Below are positions 47,143-56,047 of a stretch of 64,000 nucleotides of DNA, piece after piece (positions within the stretch are counted from its first letter, which is position 1; every line of letters begins with the position of its first letter). The stretch lies in assembly GCF_000227465.1 (NCBI RefSeq), contig NC_016047.1:1964857-2028856 (forward strand). The letters run 5' to 3'. Source of the stretch: Bacillus spizizenii TU-B-10 (GTDB taxonomy: Bacteria; Bacillota; Bacilli; Bacillales; Bacillaceae). The position numbers and the translations under genes were made by a program. The notes beneath the pieces were generated by a model that ran no database searches, was not told the DNA's origin, and saw only the letters and a list, made by a program, of their open reading frames with translations.

Positions 47143-48234
47143 GTGTTCAGCTCAACAAGTAAAATTACAACCGCTCAGGCAACGATTATCATCATTAATT
47201 ATATGCTTGCTGCCGGAGTTCTTACGCTCCCCCGGACAGTAACAGAACAAACGAAATCTCCTGATGGATGGATTTCAGTTTTATTAGGCGGGATCATCGC
47301 CGTAATAGCTGGGATCATCATAGTTAAATTAAGCCAGCAGTATCCTAAGGAAACGTTTTATGAATATTCCAGACATATTGTAGGAAAATGGGCCGGCAGC
47401 TTGATCAGTATCGTTTTTATTGCTTATTTTTTGATACTAGGTGCATTCGAAGTCAGAGTCATGTCTGAAATCGTGGAGTTTTTTCTCCTTGAAGGGACAC
47501 CGTCTTGGGCCATTATTATGACAGTTCTTTGGCTTGGGCTTTATTCGATTACACAAGGGCTTGATCCAATTGCCCGGCTTTTTGAAATGATCTTTCCGAT
47601 TACGGTCATCATCTTTTTAACGATAGCCCTCATGAGTATAGGCATATTTGAGATCAACAATTTACGCCCTGTATTTGGAGATGGAATCATGCCGATTCTC
47701 AAAGGAGTGAAGACAACGACCCTTTCATTTACGTGTTCAGAAATTATGCTCATTTTAGTAGCGTTTATGAAGAAGCCGAAGCATGCAATGAAAGCGGTTG
47801 TGTTCGGGACAGGTGTTGTGACCTGTTTTTATATCATTACGCTGATTATGGTCATCGGTGCACTATCAGTTGATGGAGTTGTGACGAGAACATGGCCGGG
47901 ACTTGACCTGATGAGAAGTTTTGAAATACCTGGTTTAATATTTGAACGGTTTGAATCATTTCTGCTTGTCATTTGGATTATGCAGCTTTTTGCCACGTTT
48001 ATTATCACTTTTTATGCAGCTTCTTTAGGAGTTTCGCAAGTTTTTAAAAAGAAACCGCTTTCTTGTATGTTTGGGCTGCTTCCTGTTATTTATATCTTCT
48101 CTTGCATGCCGAAAAATGAAAATGACGTGTTTATTTTGGGCAATATGGTCAGTCATTTTGCTTTGTATATATTTGGCGCTTTGCCGATTTTGCTTTTAGT
48201 CATATCGAAATGGAGGAAAAGAGGTGAAACGTAA
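47143..48234 (+). CDS. yndE: Germinant receptor B subunit YndE (spore germination permease)
   Basis: This 363-residue APC-superfamily permease-like protein has about ten membrane helices (IIIINYMLAAGVLTLPR at the start; a QGLDPIARLFE loop). The B subunit is the likely germinant-binding component. The start is GTG at 47143. Its end overlaps the start of yndF by 11 bases. Confidence 0.93.
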   Translation: MFSSTSKITTAQATIIIINYMLAAGVLTLPRTVTEQTKSPDGWISVLLGGIIAVIAGIIIVKLSQQYPKETFYEYSRHIVGKWAGSLISIVFIAYFLILGAFEVRVMSEIVEFFLLEGTPSWAIIMTVLWLGLYSITQGLDPIARLFEMIFPITVIIFLTIALMSIGIFEINNLRPVFGDGIMPILKGVKTTTLSFTCSEIMLILVAFMKKPKHAMKAVVFGTGVVTCFYIITLIMVIGALSVDGVVTRTWPGLDLMRSFEIPGLIFERFESFLLVIWIMQLFATFIITFYAASLGVSQVFKKKPLSCMFGLLPVIYIFSCMPKNENDVFILGNMVSHFALYIFGALPILLLVISKWRKRGET

Positions 48235-49438
48235 CATAAAACATCCAGTGTCCGTTCTCGTCATAGTATGTCTGCTGATGGTTTGCGTAACAGGATGCTG
48301 GAGCAGCCGGGAAATAGAGGAGTTGGGTCTGACATTCGCTATTGCAATTGATAAAGGAAAAGAAACAAATACTGAAAAAGAGTTAAAAGAAGAGGGAGGG
48401 AGCTATCCGAAAAAAGACAACATTACGCTGACCTATCAATTTGTTAATGAAAAAGCGGCAGGTGCAGGTACAAGCGGTGGAGGCGGTGGCGGACAAGGGG
48501 CACAGAAAGCGTATATTAATATTAGTGAAACAGGGGATTCGTTACAGCAGATCGGAAGCGAGATTGCGTTAAGAAGGGACCGTGAAGTGTTTAGCCCGCA
48601 TTTAAAAGTTATTGTCCTGAGTGAAGATGTGCTGGGTACATATCCTATCGACAAAATGCTGGATCAATTTTTTCGTGATAATGAAATCAGGCTGAGCTGT
48701 CTTGTTTTATCTGCAAAAGGGGAGGCGAGAGAAGCCCTCCAGCTGAAAGAGAGCGGTGAAATTCCGGCATTTCGGCTGATTGGATTAGGTGAAAATGAAC
48801 ATAAAGTTTCCAGAATTCTTCCCCCTGTGACACTCGCGAAACTAATCGGAAAACTGCATTCTGGCAGCAGTTTTTTACTGCAAAATGTAGTCTCGGTAAA
48901 TGGAGCGATCAAGTATTCCGGAGCAGCGGTAATCAACGGGAAGTCTAAAAAAATGATCGGTAGTTTAAATGAATATGAAACGGAGGGGATTACATGGATT
49001 GCCGGGGAGGGAAAAGGCGGAGTTGTCAAAAGCTATGATAAAAAGAGCCAACAGGTGATTGCATACGATATCAATAATATTAAAAGCAAAATCAAGCCCA
49101 TAGTAAAAGGAAGGGATATTTCATTCCATGTCGATATTGAAACAGAAGGGGATTTGGTTGAAAACTGGAACACAAAAGAGACGTTGGACACTCAGTTTTT
49201 AGAACGTATTGAAACAAATACTGAAAACGAAGTAAAGAAAATAGTCGGTAATGTATTAAAAAAAATCCAGCATGAATATAAAGCAGATGTTGCGGGTTTT
49301 GATGAATCTTTAAGACTTGAGCATCCGGACTTATGGAAAAAGGTGAAAAATAATTGGGGTGACACATTCAGTAAGGTTGCCATCACGTACAGCGTAAACG
49401 CCACAATTACTCATTATGGAACGGTTAAAACACAGTGA
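48224..49438 (+). CDS. yndF: Germinant receptor C lipoprotein YndF
   Basis: This 404-residue GerC-type lipoprotein has a lipobox ending VTGCW near residue 25, the usual CWSSREIEELG opening, a Gly-rich stretch (SGGGGGGQG) near residue 85 and the C-terminal domain with helix-rich segments. The start is GTG at 48224, overlapping yndE. Confidence 0.93.
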   Translation: MKRNIKHPVSVLVIVCLLMVCVTGCWSSREIEELGLTFAIAIDKGKETNTEKELKEEGGSYPKKDNITLTYQFVNEKAAGAGTSGGGGGGQGAQKAYINISETGDSLQQIGSEIALRRDREVFSPHLKVIVLSEDVLGTYPIDKMLDQFFRDNEIRLSCLVLSAKGEAREALQLKESGEIPAFRLIGLGENEHKVSRILPPVTLAKLIGKLHSGSSFLLQNVVSVNGAIKYSGAAVINGKSKKMIGSLNEYETEGITWIAGEGKGGVVKSYDKKSQQVIAYDINNIKSKIKPIVKGRDISFHVDIETEGDLVENWNTKETLDTQFLERIETNTENEVKKIVGNVLKKIQHEYKADVAGFDESLRLEHPDLWKKVKNNWGDTFSKVAITYSVNATITHYGTVKTQ

Positions 49439-49456
49439 TGAATCAAATAGATGCTT

Positions 49457-49491
49457 AAAAAGAAGAGAAGGCAAATACCTCTTCTTTTTTA
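49457..49491 (+). terminator. Terminator after yndF
   Basis: AAAAGAAGAG and CTCTTCTTTT pair around about 10 bases and end in Ts. Confidence 0.8.
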
Positions 49492-49592
49492 TGTGTTTTT
49501 AGGATTAGTATACTTTTTTTGGAGGTAATGGATTTTTTTGAATGGTCAATATGCTAATATAGAATTGCTTCAAATCGAAGGGAGGAGGGGCT

Positions 49593-50396
49593 GTGAGACA
49601 GAAACCGATTTATGTAGAAATCGAAATGAGATCTGATCTGGATAAGCTTTGGGAATATACACAAAACCCATCGCTGCATAAGGAATGGGACCTCCGGTTT
49701 TCAAATATCACGTATTTGCATAGGCAGCCATACCAAAAGCAGAAGTTTCTTTACGAAACAAGGATAGGCTTTGGATTAAAGGTATCGGGTACAGGAGAAA
49801 CAGTCGGTGTTTTCGACAAATGTTCATCTGAAAGAGTTTCCTCACTGGCTTTTGGCTCTGACCATCCGTTATCTCTGATTCAGCATGGCAGCGGGTACTG
49901 GAAGTATATACAGCGAGACAACGGGAAAATGATGTTTTTAACACAGTACCAATACAAAACAGCCTACGGGCTGCCGGGAAGATGGATCGATCGTTTATTA
50001 TTTCGGCCGCTTCTTGGCTGGGCGACTGCATGGAGCTTTGATGCATTAAGGCTTTGGATTGAGCAAAATAAACATCCGAAACACACAATTCGATCGGCTA
50101 TCGTCTATGTGTTAATGTGTCTGTTTTTCAGTCTGTTTTGGTTTTATCAAGGCTTTACAGGTTTTGACACAAGGATTTTTGCAGGGGCAGCGGAGATAGG
50201 TATGGGTATTTTATGGCTGATTCCATTAAAGAGAAAATGGATCATTCATGCTGTACAGGCTTGTATCTTTGCTGGATTCGCTTTTCGAGGTTCCGAGATA
50301 TTATGGATACTATTGAGTGTGTTTTCTGCGGCAAGTGGCGTTCTTAGTCAGCAGCTCCCCAGTGCCCGGCACACAAAACGAAAGAGAAAGAAGTGA
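49593..50396 (+). CDS. yndG: SRPBCC-like membrane protein YndG
   Basis: The 267-residue protein has an N-terminal START/polyketide-cyclase-like domain (MRQKPIYVEIEM, WEYTQNPSLHKEWD) to about residue 155, then three membrane helices. GTG at 49593 follows GGGAGGAGG. yndH begins 4 bases after its stop codon. The yndGHJ set is a conserved three-gene operon of unknown purpose. Confidence 0.85.
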   Translation: MRQKPIYVEIEMRSDLDKLWEYTQNPSLHKEWDLRFSNITYLHRQPYQKQKFLYETRIGFGLKVSGTGETVGVFDKCSSERVSSLAFGSDHPLSLIQHGSGYWKYIQRDNGKMMFLTQYQYKTAYGLPGRWIDRLLFRPLLGWATAWSFDALRLWIEQNKHPKHTIRSAIVYVLMCLFFSLFWFYQGFTGFDTRIFAGAAEIGMGILWLIPLKRKWIIHAVQACIFAGFAFRGSEILWILLSVFSAASGVLSQQLPSARHTKRKRKK

Positions 50397-50400
50397 CATT

Positions 50401-51018
50401 GTGAGTTCGATTTATGAAAAAACGATCAAGAACTATCATTTACTGCATCCCAAGCTGCGAGAACGGTATCAATTAGACGAATCTCATGCATTCAGCGGGA
50501 CAGGAACGATGTCAGAAATAAGCGGAGGCTCTTTTCTGGTCAGAATGCTGTTAAAGCTGGGTGTTTTTTTCAGGTGCTTTTTTTCAGAAAGAGGCAAAAA
50601 CATCCCATTTACCATTCAAAATAGAACTTGTCTTTTGAATCGGGAACATACTGGGATAGAATGGAATCGTACATTTTTCTTTAAAGGCAAAAAACGTTTC
50701 TTTGACGCGATCATGGTATACGACGAAAAAGAAGATAGAATACTTGATTTCTTCGGCAAACCTCATCTTCTGCTGTCTGTTTTAGCGTTCGAGGCATCTC
50801 CTGACGGCTCTCTAACGATTACAACGGGAAAGCAATGGCTATTGATATGCGGAAAAAGAATACCGCTTCCAAAATGGCTGACCGGTACATCCGCTGTTTG
50901 CGAAACGTTTGATGAAAGAAAGAATTGCTTCACCATTCAAGTGCATGTCCAAAATACAATTCTCGGCACTCTTTTCTTTTATAAAGGAATGTTTCAGGAA
51001 GAAGAGAGAGAATCATGA
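50401..51018 (+). CDS. yndH: DUF4166-domain protein YndH
   Basis: The 205-residue protein starts at GTG 50401, right after yndG. The DUF4166 pattern includes YHLLHPKLRERYQ and HTGIEWNRTFFFKGK. It overlaps yndJ by 4 bases (ATGA), so translation is coupled. No catalytic motif can be named. Confidence 0.82.
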   Translation: MSSIYEKTIKNYHLLHPKLRERYQLDESHAFSGTGTMSEISGGSFLVRMLLKLGVFFRCFFSERGKNIPFTIQNRTCLLNREHTGIEWNRTFFFKGKKRFFDAIMVYDEKEDRILDFFGKPHLLLSVLAFEASPDGSLTITTGKQWLLICGKRIPLPKWLTGTSAVCETFDERKNCFTIQVHVQNTILGTLFFYKGMFQEEERES

Positions 51019-52643
51019 TAAAACGAAATGGCATGATCAGTTCGCTTTGCTTTATAGGATTTCTTGCAGCGGAAGCGCCTCATATATCAGTGGCAGAGGC
51101 ACTTGTTTTGTTATCCATTCTTTTTTTCGTGCCGGGAATTTTTCTTTTTGTCTTTCAATCGCAACTTCGGGCTGCTCCATTTCTGGAATCTGTGTTAATC
51201 CAATGCTATCCGGCAGCCGCTTTCTTTGCGGTGCTGGCTCTTGTGACAGACATCGGTGGTTTCGCGCTGATCTGGTGGATGTACACAGTTTTTATGGCGC
51301 TGTATGCGATCCTTCGTCTTTGGGAAAAAAAGATACATAGAATCGAAGAGACATCAGTTCTGTTCGGGCTTATCTATTTGGCGGGAGGAGGTTTTTGGTT
51401 TTTTGCTTATGCTGCACATTTGCAGATAATGCAATTTGGCCCTCTCATCATTTTGCTGACTGCTGTCCACTTTCACTATTCAGCTTTTCTTATCCCGATC
51501 TTTAACGGCTTGCTCGGGAGAATCACCAGAAAAAATCGAATGTTGTACAGTTGGATAACATGGGTGATTTTGTTTTCGCCCCTTCTTATCGCGCTTGGCA
51601 TCACATATTCAAAAACACTAGATGTCATTGCGGTTGGCATCTATATGGCGGCGCTTTATCTTCACGCATTTTTGGTGTTCACCACATCTTTTCGCAGCAA
51701 GACGGGAAAATTTCTTATTCGGTTCTCTTCTGCCGTTCTAATGATAACGATCTCTTTCTCGATGATTTATTCATTTGGTGTATTTCGGCAAGACGTTACA
51801 CTGACCATTAATCAGATGATTTGGATTCACGGTTTTGTTAACGCGTTTTTTGTTATATTGCCCGCTCTCATAGGATGGAGAATAGAAGATCCGAAGCCTT
51901 TTGATGCAGACAGCGTAAAGACATTCAGCCGTATCTACGGAAAAAGAAGGATTGGAAAAGACTTTTTAGCTAACATTCAAGCTGAAAATAACGTTCAGTA
52001 CAGAGGGCTCGTGGATGATATGGGAAGCCTTCGATCAAAAGATTTTTCACCTGAAAAACTGGCGCCGTTCATTCTTTCGTTTTATGAACAAACCATTGAT
52101 TATGATGTAAAAGCAAAAGTGACGTGGAGCACGTGGTTTAGGCCGCTTGCAATGGTTTACGAAAGGTTCAGCAGAAGAACCGGCCAAATCCATTTGTCGA
52201 CGAACCCTGACTGGTATAGGATGTACAGCACGATAAAGGGTGTTCATTCGAAAAAAGACGGAAGAAAAAAAGTGCGTGCCTGGATCAGAACAAATGAAAA
52301 AAACGAAACCATTTTTACCGCTCTATATTCAGTATATCGTTCGAATGGAGAAGGGTATATGAACATTTCTCTACCGCTTCCATTCAGCAGTATGACAGGC
52401 ATTTTAAAGCCTTATCATCATCGTGAGAAGCTGGTTTTGACAAGCCGGCGGAGAAAAAGCGGAGCCGGGGATGAGGGGATTTATCTGCAAACAAGAGCGG
52501 GAACTTGTCCGCTGCCTTTATCTGAAACCTTTCTGATAGAAGCTATACATGACAACAAGTTAACTGCTGTTCATCACATGTGGCTGTTTGGAATAAAATT
52601 TCTAACTGTACATTACATCATTACATATTGTCCGTCCAAATGA
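51015..52643 (+). CDS. yndJ: Membrane protein YndJ (YndJ-like family)
   Basis: Of its 542 residues, roughly the first 300 contain about eight or nine membrane helices. The last 240 are soluble and include SRIYGKRRIGKDFL and TNPDWYRMYSTIKG. The ATG at 51015 overlaps yndH. It is the last gene of yndGHJ; transport has been suggested from the topology only. Confidence 0.82.
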   Translation: MIKRNGMISSLCFIGFLAAEAPHISVAEALVLLSILFFVPGIFLFVFQSQLRAAPFLESVLIQCYPAAAFFAVLALVTDIGGFALIWWMYTVFMALYAILRLWEKKIHRIEETSVLFGLIYLAGGGFWFFAYAAHLQIMQFGPLIILLTAVHFHYSAFLIPIFNGLLGRITRKNRMLYSWITWVILFSPLLIALGITYSKTLDVIAVGIYMAALYLHAFLVFTTSFRSKTGKFLIRFSSAVLMITISFSMIYSFGVFRQDVTLTINQMIWIHGFVNAFFVILPALIGWRIEDPKPFDADSVKTFSRIYGKRRIGKDFLANIQAENNVQYRGLVDDMGSLRSKDFSPEKLAPFILSFYEQTIDYDVKAKVTWSTWFRPLAMVYERFSRRTGQIHLSTNPDWYRMYSTIKGVHSKKDGRKKVRAWIRTNEKNETIFTALYSVYRSNGEGYMNISLPLPFSSMTGILKPYHHREKLVLTSRRRKSGAGDEGIYLQTRAGTCPLPLSETFLIEAIHDNKLTAVHHMWLFGIKFLTVHYIITYCPSK

Positions 52644-52745
52644 AAGAACCTAATACATAGAAGAGGATTCATCGGCCAGCTGTTTAATGATTAGATCTGC
52701 TACATTCCAATTCTGCGCCGCATCTAGACGGGAAAGGAAGGATTA

Positions 52746-53060
52746 ATGATGTTTTATATCAGTTGTTTTCTGATTCTTTGGCTGGCTGCGGGATTTACAG
52801 TGGGAATGAAACAAGTGTATGTCGATCAGCTGTTTGATAAAGACGTAACCGAAAGACTGGAAAAAGAAGCGGATGATCGTGGCCACGCTGACCGGATGAT
52901 CAAACAGCGTGTCCTTTACATTGCAGCAGTGACATTAAGTGGGTTTATCGCTGTTTATTATGAAGTGAAAACAATCCCGCAAAGGCGAAAAATAAGAAAA
53001 ATTGAAAAAAACATCATGAAACTGAATAAAGAAAATAAACGAAGAATGAAAAGAAAATAA
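52746..53060 (+). CDS. yndK: Small membrane protein YndK-like
   Basis: GGAAAGGAAGG precedes the tandem ATGATG at 52746. The 104-residue protein has two hydrophobic segments (residues 2-20 and 56-74) and a very basic tail (RRKIRKIEKN and RRMKRK) that may contact nucleic acid or phospholipid. The symbol is by position; length differs from what I recall. Confidence 0.65.
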   Translation: MMFYISCFLILWLAAGFTVGMKQVYVDQLFDKDVTERLEKEADDRGHADRMIKQRVLYIAAVTLSGFIAVYYEVKTIPQRRKIRKIEKNIMKLNKENKRRMKRK

Positions 53061-53098
53061 AAATGCACAGGCCAAAGGGCAGGTGCGTTTTTTTTCTG
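53060..53098 (+). terminator. Terminator after yndK
   Basis: AATGCAC and GTGCGTT pair across about 14 bases and are followed by a long T-run. Confidence 0.75.
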
Positions 53099-53240
53099 TT
53101 TGATATGCGAATTGGGAAAAAGGTAGTTGGTGCCAACTTACTTTTCATAAATTCAGAAATGGGAAGAACAGCGCCCGGGCCAATGGTATATAATATTGTG
53201 AATTTAACAAAAATTTAACAAGGAGGACGAGAAATTCGTG
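53098..53240 (+). ncRNA. surA: Region of the sporulation RNA SurA (by position)
   Basis: The yndK-yndL intergenic region is where I recall the small sporulation RNA SurA mapping in B. subtilis. The sequence here is non-coding and AT-rich, with a possible -10 TATAAT at 53190-53195. I cannot define RNA ends from sequence alone, and the coordinates are only the gap. Confidence 0.35.
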
Positions 53241-53294
53241 CTAAAGCCTCAAAGAAACCGACATCCTGTTGATTTGGACTTAGAGGCGGAGTAG
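53238..53294 (+). CDS. 18-codon leader peptide coupled to yndL
   Basis: AAGGAGG precedes GTG at 53238, and the peptide MLKPQRNRHPVDLDLEAE ends at TAG 53292-53294, touching the yndL ATG at 53295. yndL has no ribosome site of its own apart from GAGGCGGAG within this frame. Translational coupling is therefore likely. Confidence 0.5.
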   Translation: MLKPQRNRHPVDLDLEAE

Positions 53295-54053
53295 ATGAAA
53301 CCGGCCAAAGTATCCCTGCTCCGCCGTTTGCTCCATTCCTTGAAGCATGTTGATTGTAACATAGCCAAACGTTTTCCATCAACTCTTAAAATTGTAAAAT
53401 TATTGTTTATTTTTATGGTGTTTACTCCGATTTCTTCAATATATGCTGAAGATGTATATCAGAATTTTGAGGAATTAAAAAACAATGAAGATCCTTCTGA
53501 TTACGGCATTGTTACGAAAGAAACCGGCAGTCCTGTTCTTGTTTTAGCCATTCACGGAGGAGGTATTGAAGGCGGGACAAGTGAAATAGCGAGAGAGCTC
53601 AGCAAAGAGTACTCGATGTATTTATTTGAAGGCTTAAAATCGTCAGGAAACTCAGTGCTGCATATTACGAGCACGCATTTTGATGAGCCTCGGGCCCTGA
53701 AAATAACGGGAAGTCATGAATATGTCATTTCATTGCACGGATATGCAGAAGAAGATCAGCAGATCGAAGTCGGCGGTACAGATCGTGTAAGAGCGTCAGA
53801 TTTAGTTGAAAAACTGCAAAATGCCGGTTTTCCTGCTGTATTGCTCGGTATGGACCATCCGCATGCAGGTGTAAGTCCGAATAACATTGCAAATAAATCA
53901 AAAACAGGTTTGAGTATCCAGTTAGAAATGAGCACAGGTTTTAGAAGATCTTTGTTCGGCGTTTTTTCTTTAAAAAGCAGATCTGTTACTCAAAATGAGA
54001 GGTTTTATGATTTCACAGAAGTGATGTCCCGTTTTATCAATAATAGCTACTGA
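53295..54053 (+). CDS. pghL: Poly-gamma-glutamate hydrolase PghL (YndL)
   Basis: This 252-residue zinc gamma-PGA hydrolase has an N-terminal signal or anchor segment (LFIFMVFTPISSIYA near residue 45). The catalytic domain carries IHGGGIEGG, LHITSTHFDEP, ISLHGY and GLSIQLE. It is the paralogue of PghC at 2523. Secreted or membrane-bound action on its polymer is inferred from the signal. The start overlaps a leader ORF. Confidence 0.88.
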   Translation: MKPAKVSLLRRLLHSLKHVDCNIAKRFPSTLKIVKLLFIFMVFTPISSIYAEDVYQNFEELKNNEDPSDYGIVTKETGSPVLVLAIHGGGIEGGTSEIARELSKEYSMYLFEGLKSSGNSVLHITSTHFDEPRALKITGSHEYVISLHGYAEEDQQIEVGGTDRVRASDLVEKLQNAGFPAVLLGMDHPHAGVSPNNIANKSKTGLSIQLEMSTGFRRSLFGVFSLKSRSVTQNERFYDFTEVMSRFINNSY

Positions 54054-54055
54054 AA

Positions 54056-54083
54056 AATAGGAGGCACTAAGCCTCCTATTCCT
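54056..54083 (-). terminator. Terminator after yndM
   Basis: AATAGGAGGC and GCCTCCTATT pair; the minus strand continues with several Ts. The yndM stop codon lies in the stem, and the structure may also end pghL transcripts. Confidence 0.75.
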
Positions 54084-54528
54084 CATGCTTCTCATTCGTA
54101 ACGTCAGGAAACAGCTCGTCTGCGGCTTCTGTTTGATACTGCAGTGTGTTATCCCTGGCTGACAGTTCATTTCGGAAGGTTTCATCCAGCACATTTTTTA
54201 GCAAATACCGATGAAAAAAGTATTCAAAAACAGTAAGACAGAGGGCGGAAAGTAGAGCAGCTGCAAACGGTGGGAAATCATTTCTTGTTTGGGTTAAAAC
54301 AAAGACCCAAAGAATAACGAATGAAAGTCCAAAGTCAGCCAATGAAGCTGTAATATTGTTTGTTCGCGGAAGGACGAGCATGTCACCGGATAGATAGGAA
54401 ACAAAACCTAGGAAAAGTGCAATAAACATTACACTTAAAAAGGGCGCGTGATAGACTCTGTCCAAAATCACATATAAAAGGGCGAGAGTGAAAGCAACCT
54501 TTGAAGCAAGAGCAATGATATGTTTCAT
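54076..54528 (-). CDS. yndM: DUF2512 membrane protein YndM
   Basis: This 150-residue protein has four membrane helices in the first 115 residues, followed by a charged tail. LSGDMLVLPRTNN in the second loop is typical of the DUF2512 family. The ATG at 54528 is preceded by GGTGGTCAAATG. Function unknown; it stands alone between convergent pghL and divergent fosB. Confidence 0.85.
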   Translation of the reverse strand: MKHIIALASKVAFTLALLYVILDRVYHAPFLSVMFIALFLGFVSYLSGDMLVLPRTNNITASLADFGLSFVILWVFVLTQTRNDFPPFAAALLSALCLTVFEYFFHRYLLKNVLDETFRNELSARDNTLQYQTEAADELFPDVTNEKHEE

Positions 54529-54663
54529 TTGACCACCTAAATTGTTATTTTTGAAGAAAGCCCTTGGCTGTAAACAAATTATAAAAACATAAGTAATTCA
54601 ATTCGACAATCATTATTTTAAACAATCCGATTTTGTTTACACTGGTATTTTTTGCTGACTGCA

Positions 54664-54689
54664 TGAAACTTTTTTGGAAAAAAGTCGTA
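54664..54689 (+). promoter_or_regulatory. SigW promoter of fosB
   Basis: TGAAAC (54664-54669) and CGTA (54686-54689) are spaced by 16 bp, the ECF SigW signature. fosB is a known SigW target. Confidence 0.88.
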
Positions 54690-54724
54690 CATATGGATGA
54701 TCAGCTTTCAAGGGGGAATGATTT

Positions 54725-55147
54725 GTGAAGGTGAAAGGAATCAATCACTTATTATTTTCAGTTTCTCATCTGTATACATCGATTGATTTTTATCAAAAAG
54801 TGTTTGATGCCAAGCTTCTGGCAAAGGGAAAAACAACAGCATATTTTGATTTAAATGGCATTTGGCTTGCGCTTAATGAAGAACCTGACATTCCGAGAAA
54901 TGACATTAAGGCGTCTTATACCCATATTGCATTTACTATTGAAGATCAAGAGTTTGAGGAAATGTCAGCAAAATTAAAAAGGCTTCATGTCAATATTCTG
55001 CCTGGCAGAGAACGAGATGAACGCGATCGAAAATCAATTTATTTTACCGACCCTGACGGCCACAAATTTGAATTTCATACCGGAACCCTTCAAGACAGGC
55101 TTCGTTATTATAAACAGGAAAAAACGCATATGGATTTTTATGATTGA
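54725..55147 (+). CDS. fosB: Bacillithiol-dependent fosfomycin resistance protein FosB
   Basis: FosB adds bacillithiol to fosfomycin. This 140-residue glyoxalase-superfamily enzyme has metal ligands H8, H67 and E116. The start is GTG at 54725 behind AAGGGGGAA. A SigW promoter precedes it, so it is induced by envelope stress. Confidence 0.96.
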   Translation: MKVKGINHLLFSVSHLYTSIDFYQKVFDAKLLAKGKTTAYFDLNGIWLALNEEPDIPRNDIKASYTHIAFTIEDQEFEEMSAKLKRLHVNILPGRERDERDRKSIYFTDPDGHKFEFHTGTLQDRLRYYKQEKTHMDFYD

Positions 55148-55223
55148 AACGACCTCTTGATATTACACAGAACATATACATAAATCTCATGTAGGGTTAA
55201 AATGTGGTAAAGGAGGGGTGTAA

Positions 55224-55652
55224 TTGAAAATAAAAATCTTAGGCTTAACAGCAGTTTTGATGTGTTTTTTTGGCATTGGCAGTACCCATGTGTCAGCTTT
55301 AGATTTTGATCACAAAACAGACTTTATTTTAAATGACAGCACAAAATCGTTTGTTCTGGAAAATATCAGTGATGTCCCGGCGATCGACTATATTTTAGGC
55401 TATCAGTTTACGATCTTGGGAGCCAATACTTGTTCAGTTGAGATTAAACTTCAGCGAATGGGGCTTACGGGAGAATATACCACACTGAGCACGAAGCAAT
55501 TCAGCGGCAGCTGGTTTGATTTTAGTGCTCAGGATAAGGTTTCTATCGATCCATTTCACCGATACCGTATATTAGCAGAAGAACACTCAGAAAACTGCAC
55601 GAGTGTTCGGGTAAAGGGCAGTTATGGTATACAATATTTTCATTTTGATTGA
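55224..55652 (+). CDS. Secreted small protein, 142 aa
   Basis: TTG at 55224 follows AAAGGAGGGG. It has a signal peptide (MKIKILGLTAVLM, cleavage near VSA) and a beta-rich mature domain with two cysteines (NTCSVEI and SENCTSV). I recall nothing between fosB and lexA in strain 168, so it may be a strain-specific gene. Function unknown. Confidence 0.7.
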   Translation: MKIKILGLTAVLMCFFGIGSTHVSALDFDHKTDFILNDSTKSFVLENISDVPAIDYILGYQFTILGANTCSVEIKLQRMGLTGEYTTLSTKQFSGSWFDFSAQDKVSIDPFHRYRILAEEHSENCTSVRVKGSYGIQYFHFD

Positions 55653-55688
55653 AGCTCACGTTGATCAAGAGAAGTGAGCTGTTTTTTT
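55653..55688 (+). terminator. Terminator after the secreted protein gene
   Basis: AGCTCAC and GTGAGCT pair around 14 bases and are followed by seven Ts. Confidence 0.85.
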
Positions 55689-55879
55689 AGAAAATGTTGA
55701 ACCAACTATACTATGTACTAAATTTTCATTAAAATTCAATTGCTGCCGTTGCTCCTTACATAAACATGAAGCCGCGTCATTCCACGACCTAAGAAAATGA
55801 AACATTTTTAAGGACATAGCGTCTAATGTTTTAAACGGACAATATTCAGATGAAAGTTTCCTAAAGGAAAGAAAATTTC

Positions 55880-55983
55880 TTGACTTCAACAATTGTTTGG
55901 TGGATAATTATGGTGTAAACATGATGTTCTTTTTCCTCCTATTCAGGCTCGCACCCATAAGTCAGGGCGAGCCTGCTTTTTTG
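55880..55983 (+). ncRNA. Candidate small RNA between fosB and lexA, with promoter
   Basis: TTGACT (55880-55885) and GATAAT (55903-55908) are 17 bp apart, giving a start near 55915. There is no open frame. A 9-bp CAGGCTCGC/GCGAGCCTG stem (55944-55975) ends in six Ts at 55977-55982, giving an RNA of about 65-68 nt. Just before the stem it has the single-stranded TTTTTCCTCCTATT, a stretch complementary to ribosome binding sites. Confidence 0.5.
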
Positions 55984-55987
55984 TACA

Positions 55988-56024
55988 ATAAACCCCCTCT
56001 CCATAAAGGAAGAGGGGGTTATTT
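55988..56024. terminator. Terminator after lexA
   Basis: AACCCCCTCT and AGAGGGGGTT form a 10-bp stem with a short loop; T-rich flanks on the minus strand serve lexA. Confidence 0.8.
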
Positions 56025-56047
56025 CATGCATTTGATAGATCAATAGG

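Noticed and set aside
55665-55892. 75-codon minus-strand frame between fosB and lexA
   Set aside because: No ribosome site, an unlikely composition, and it overlaps the terminator of the upstream gene.
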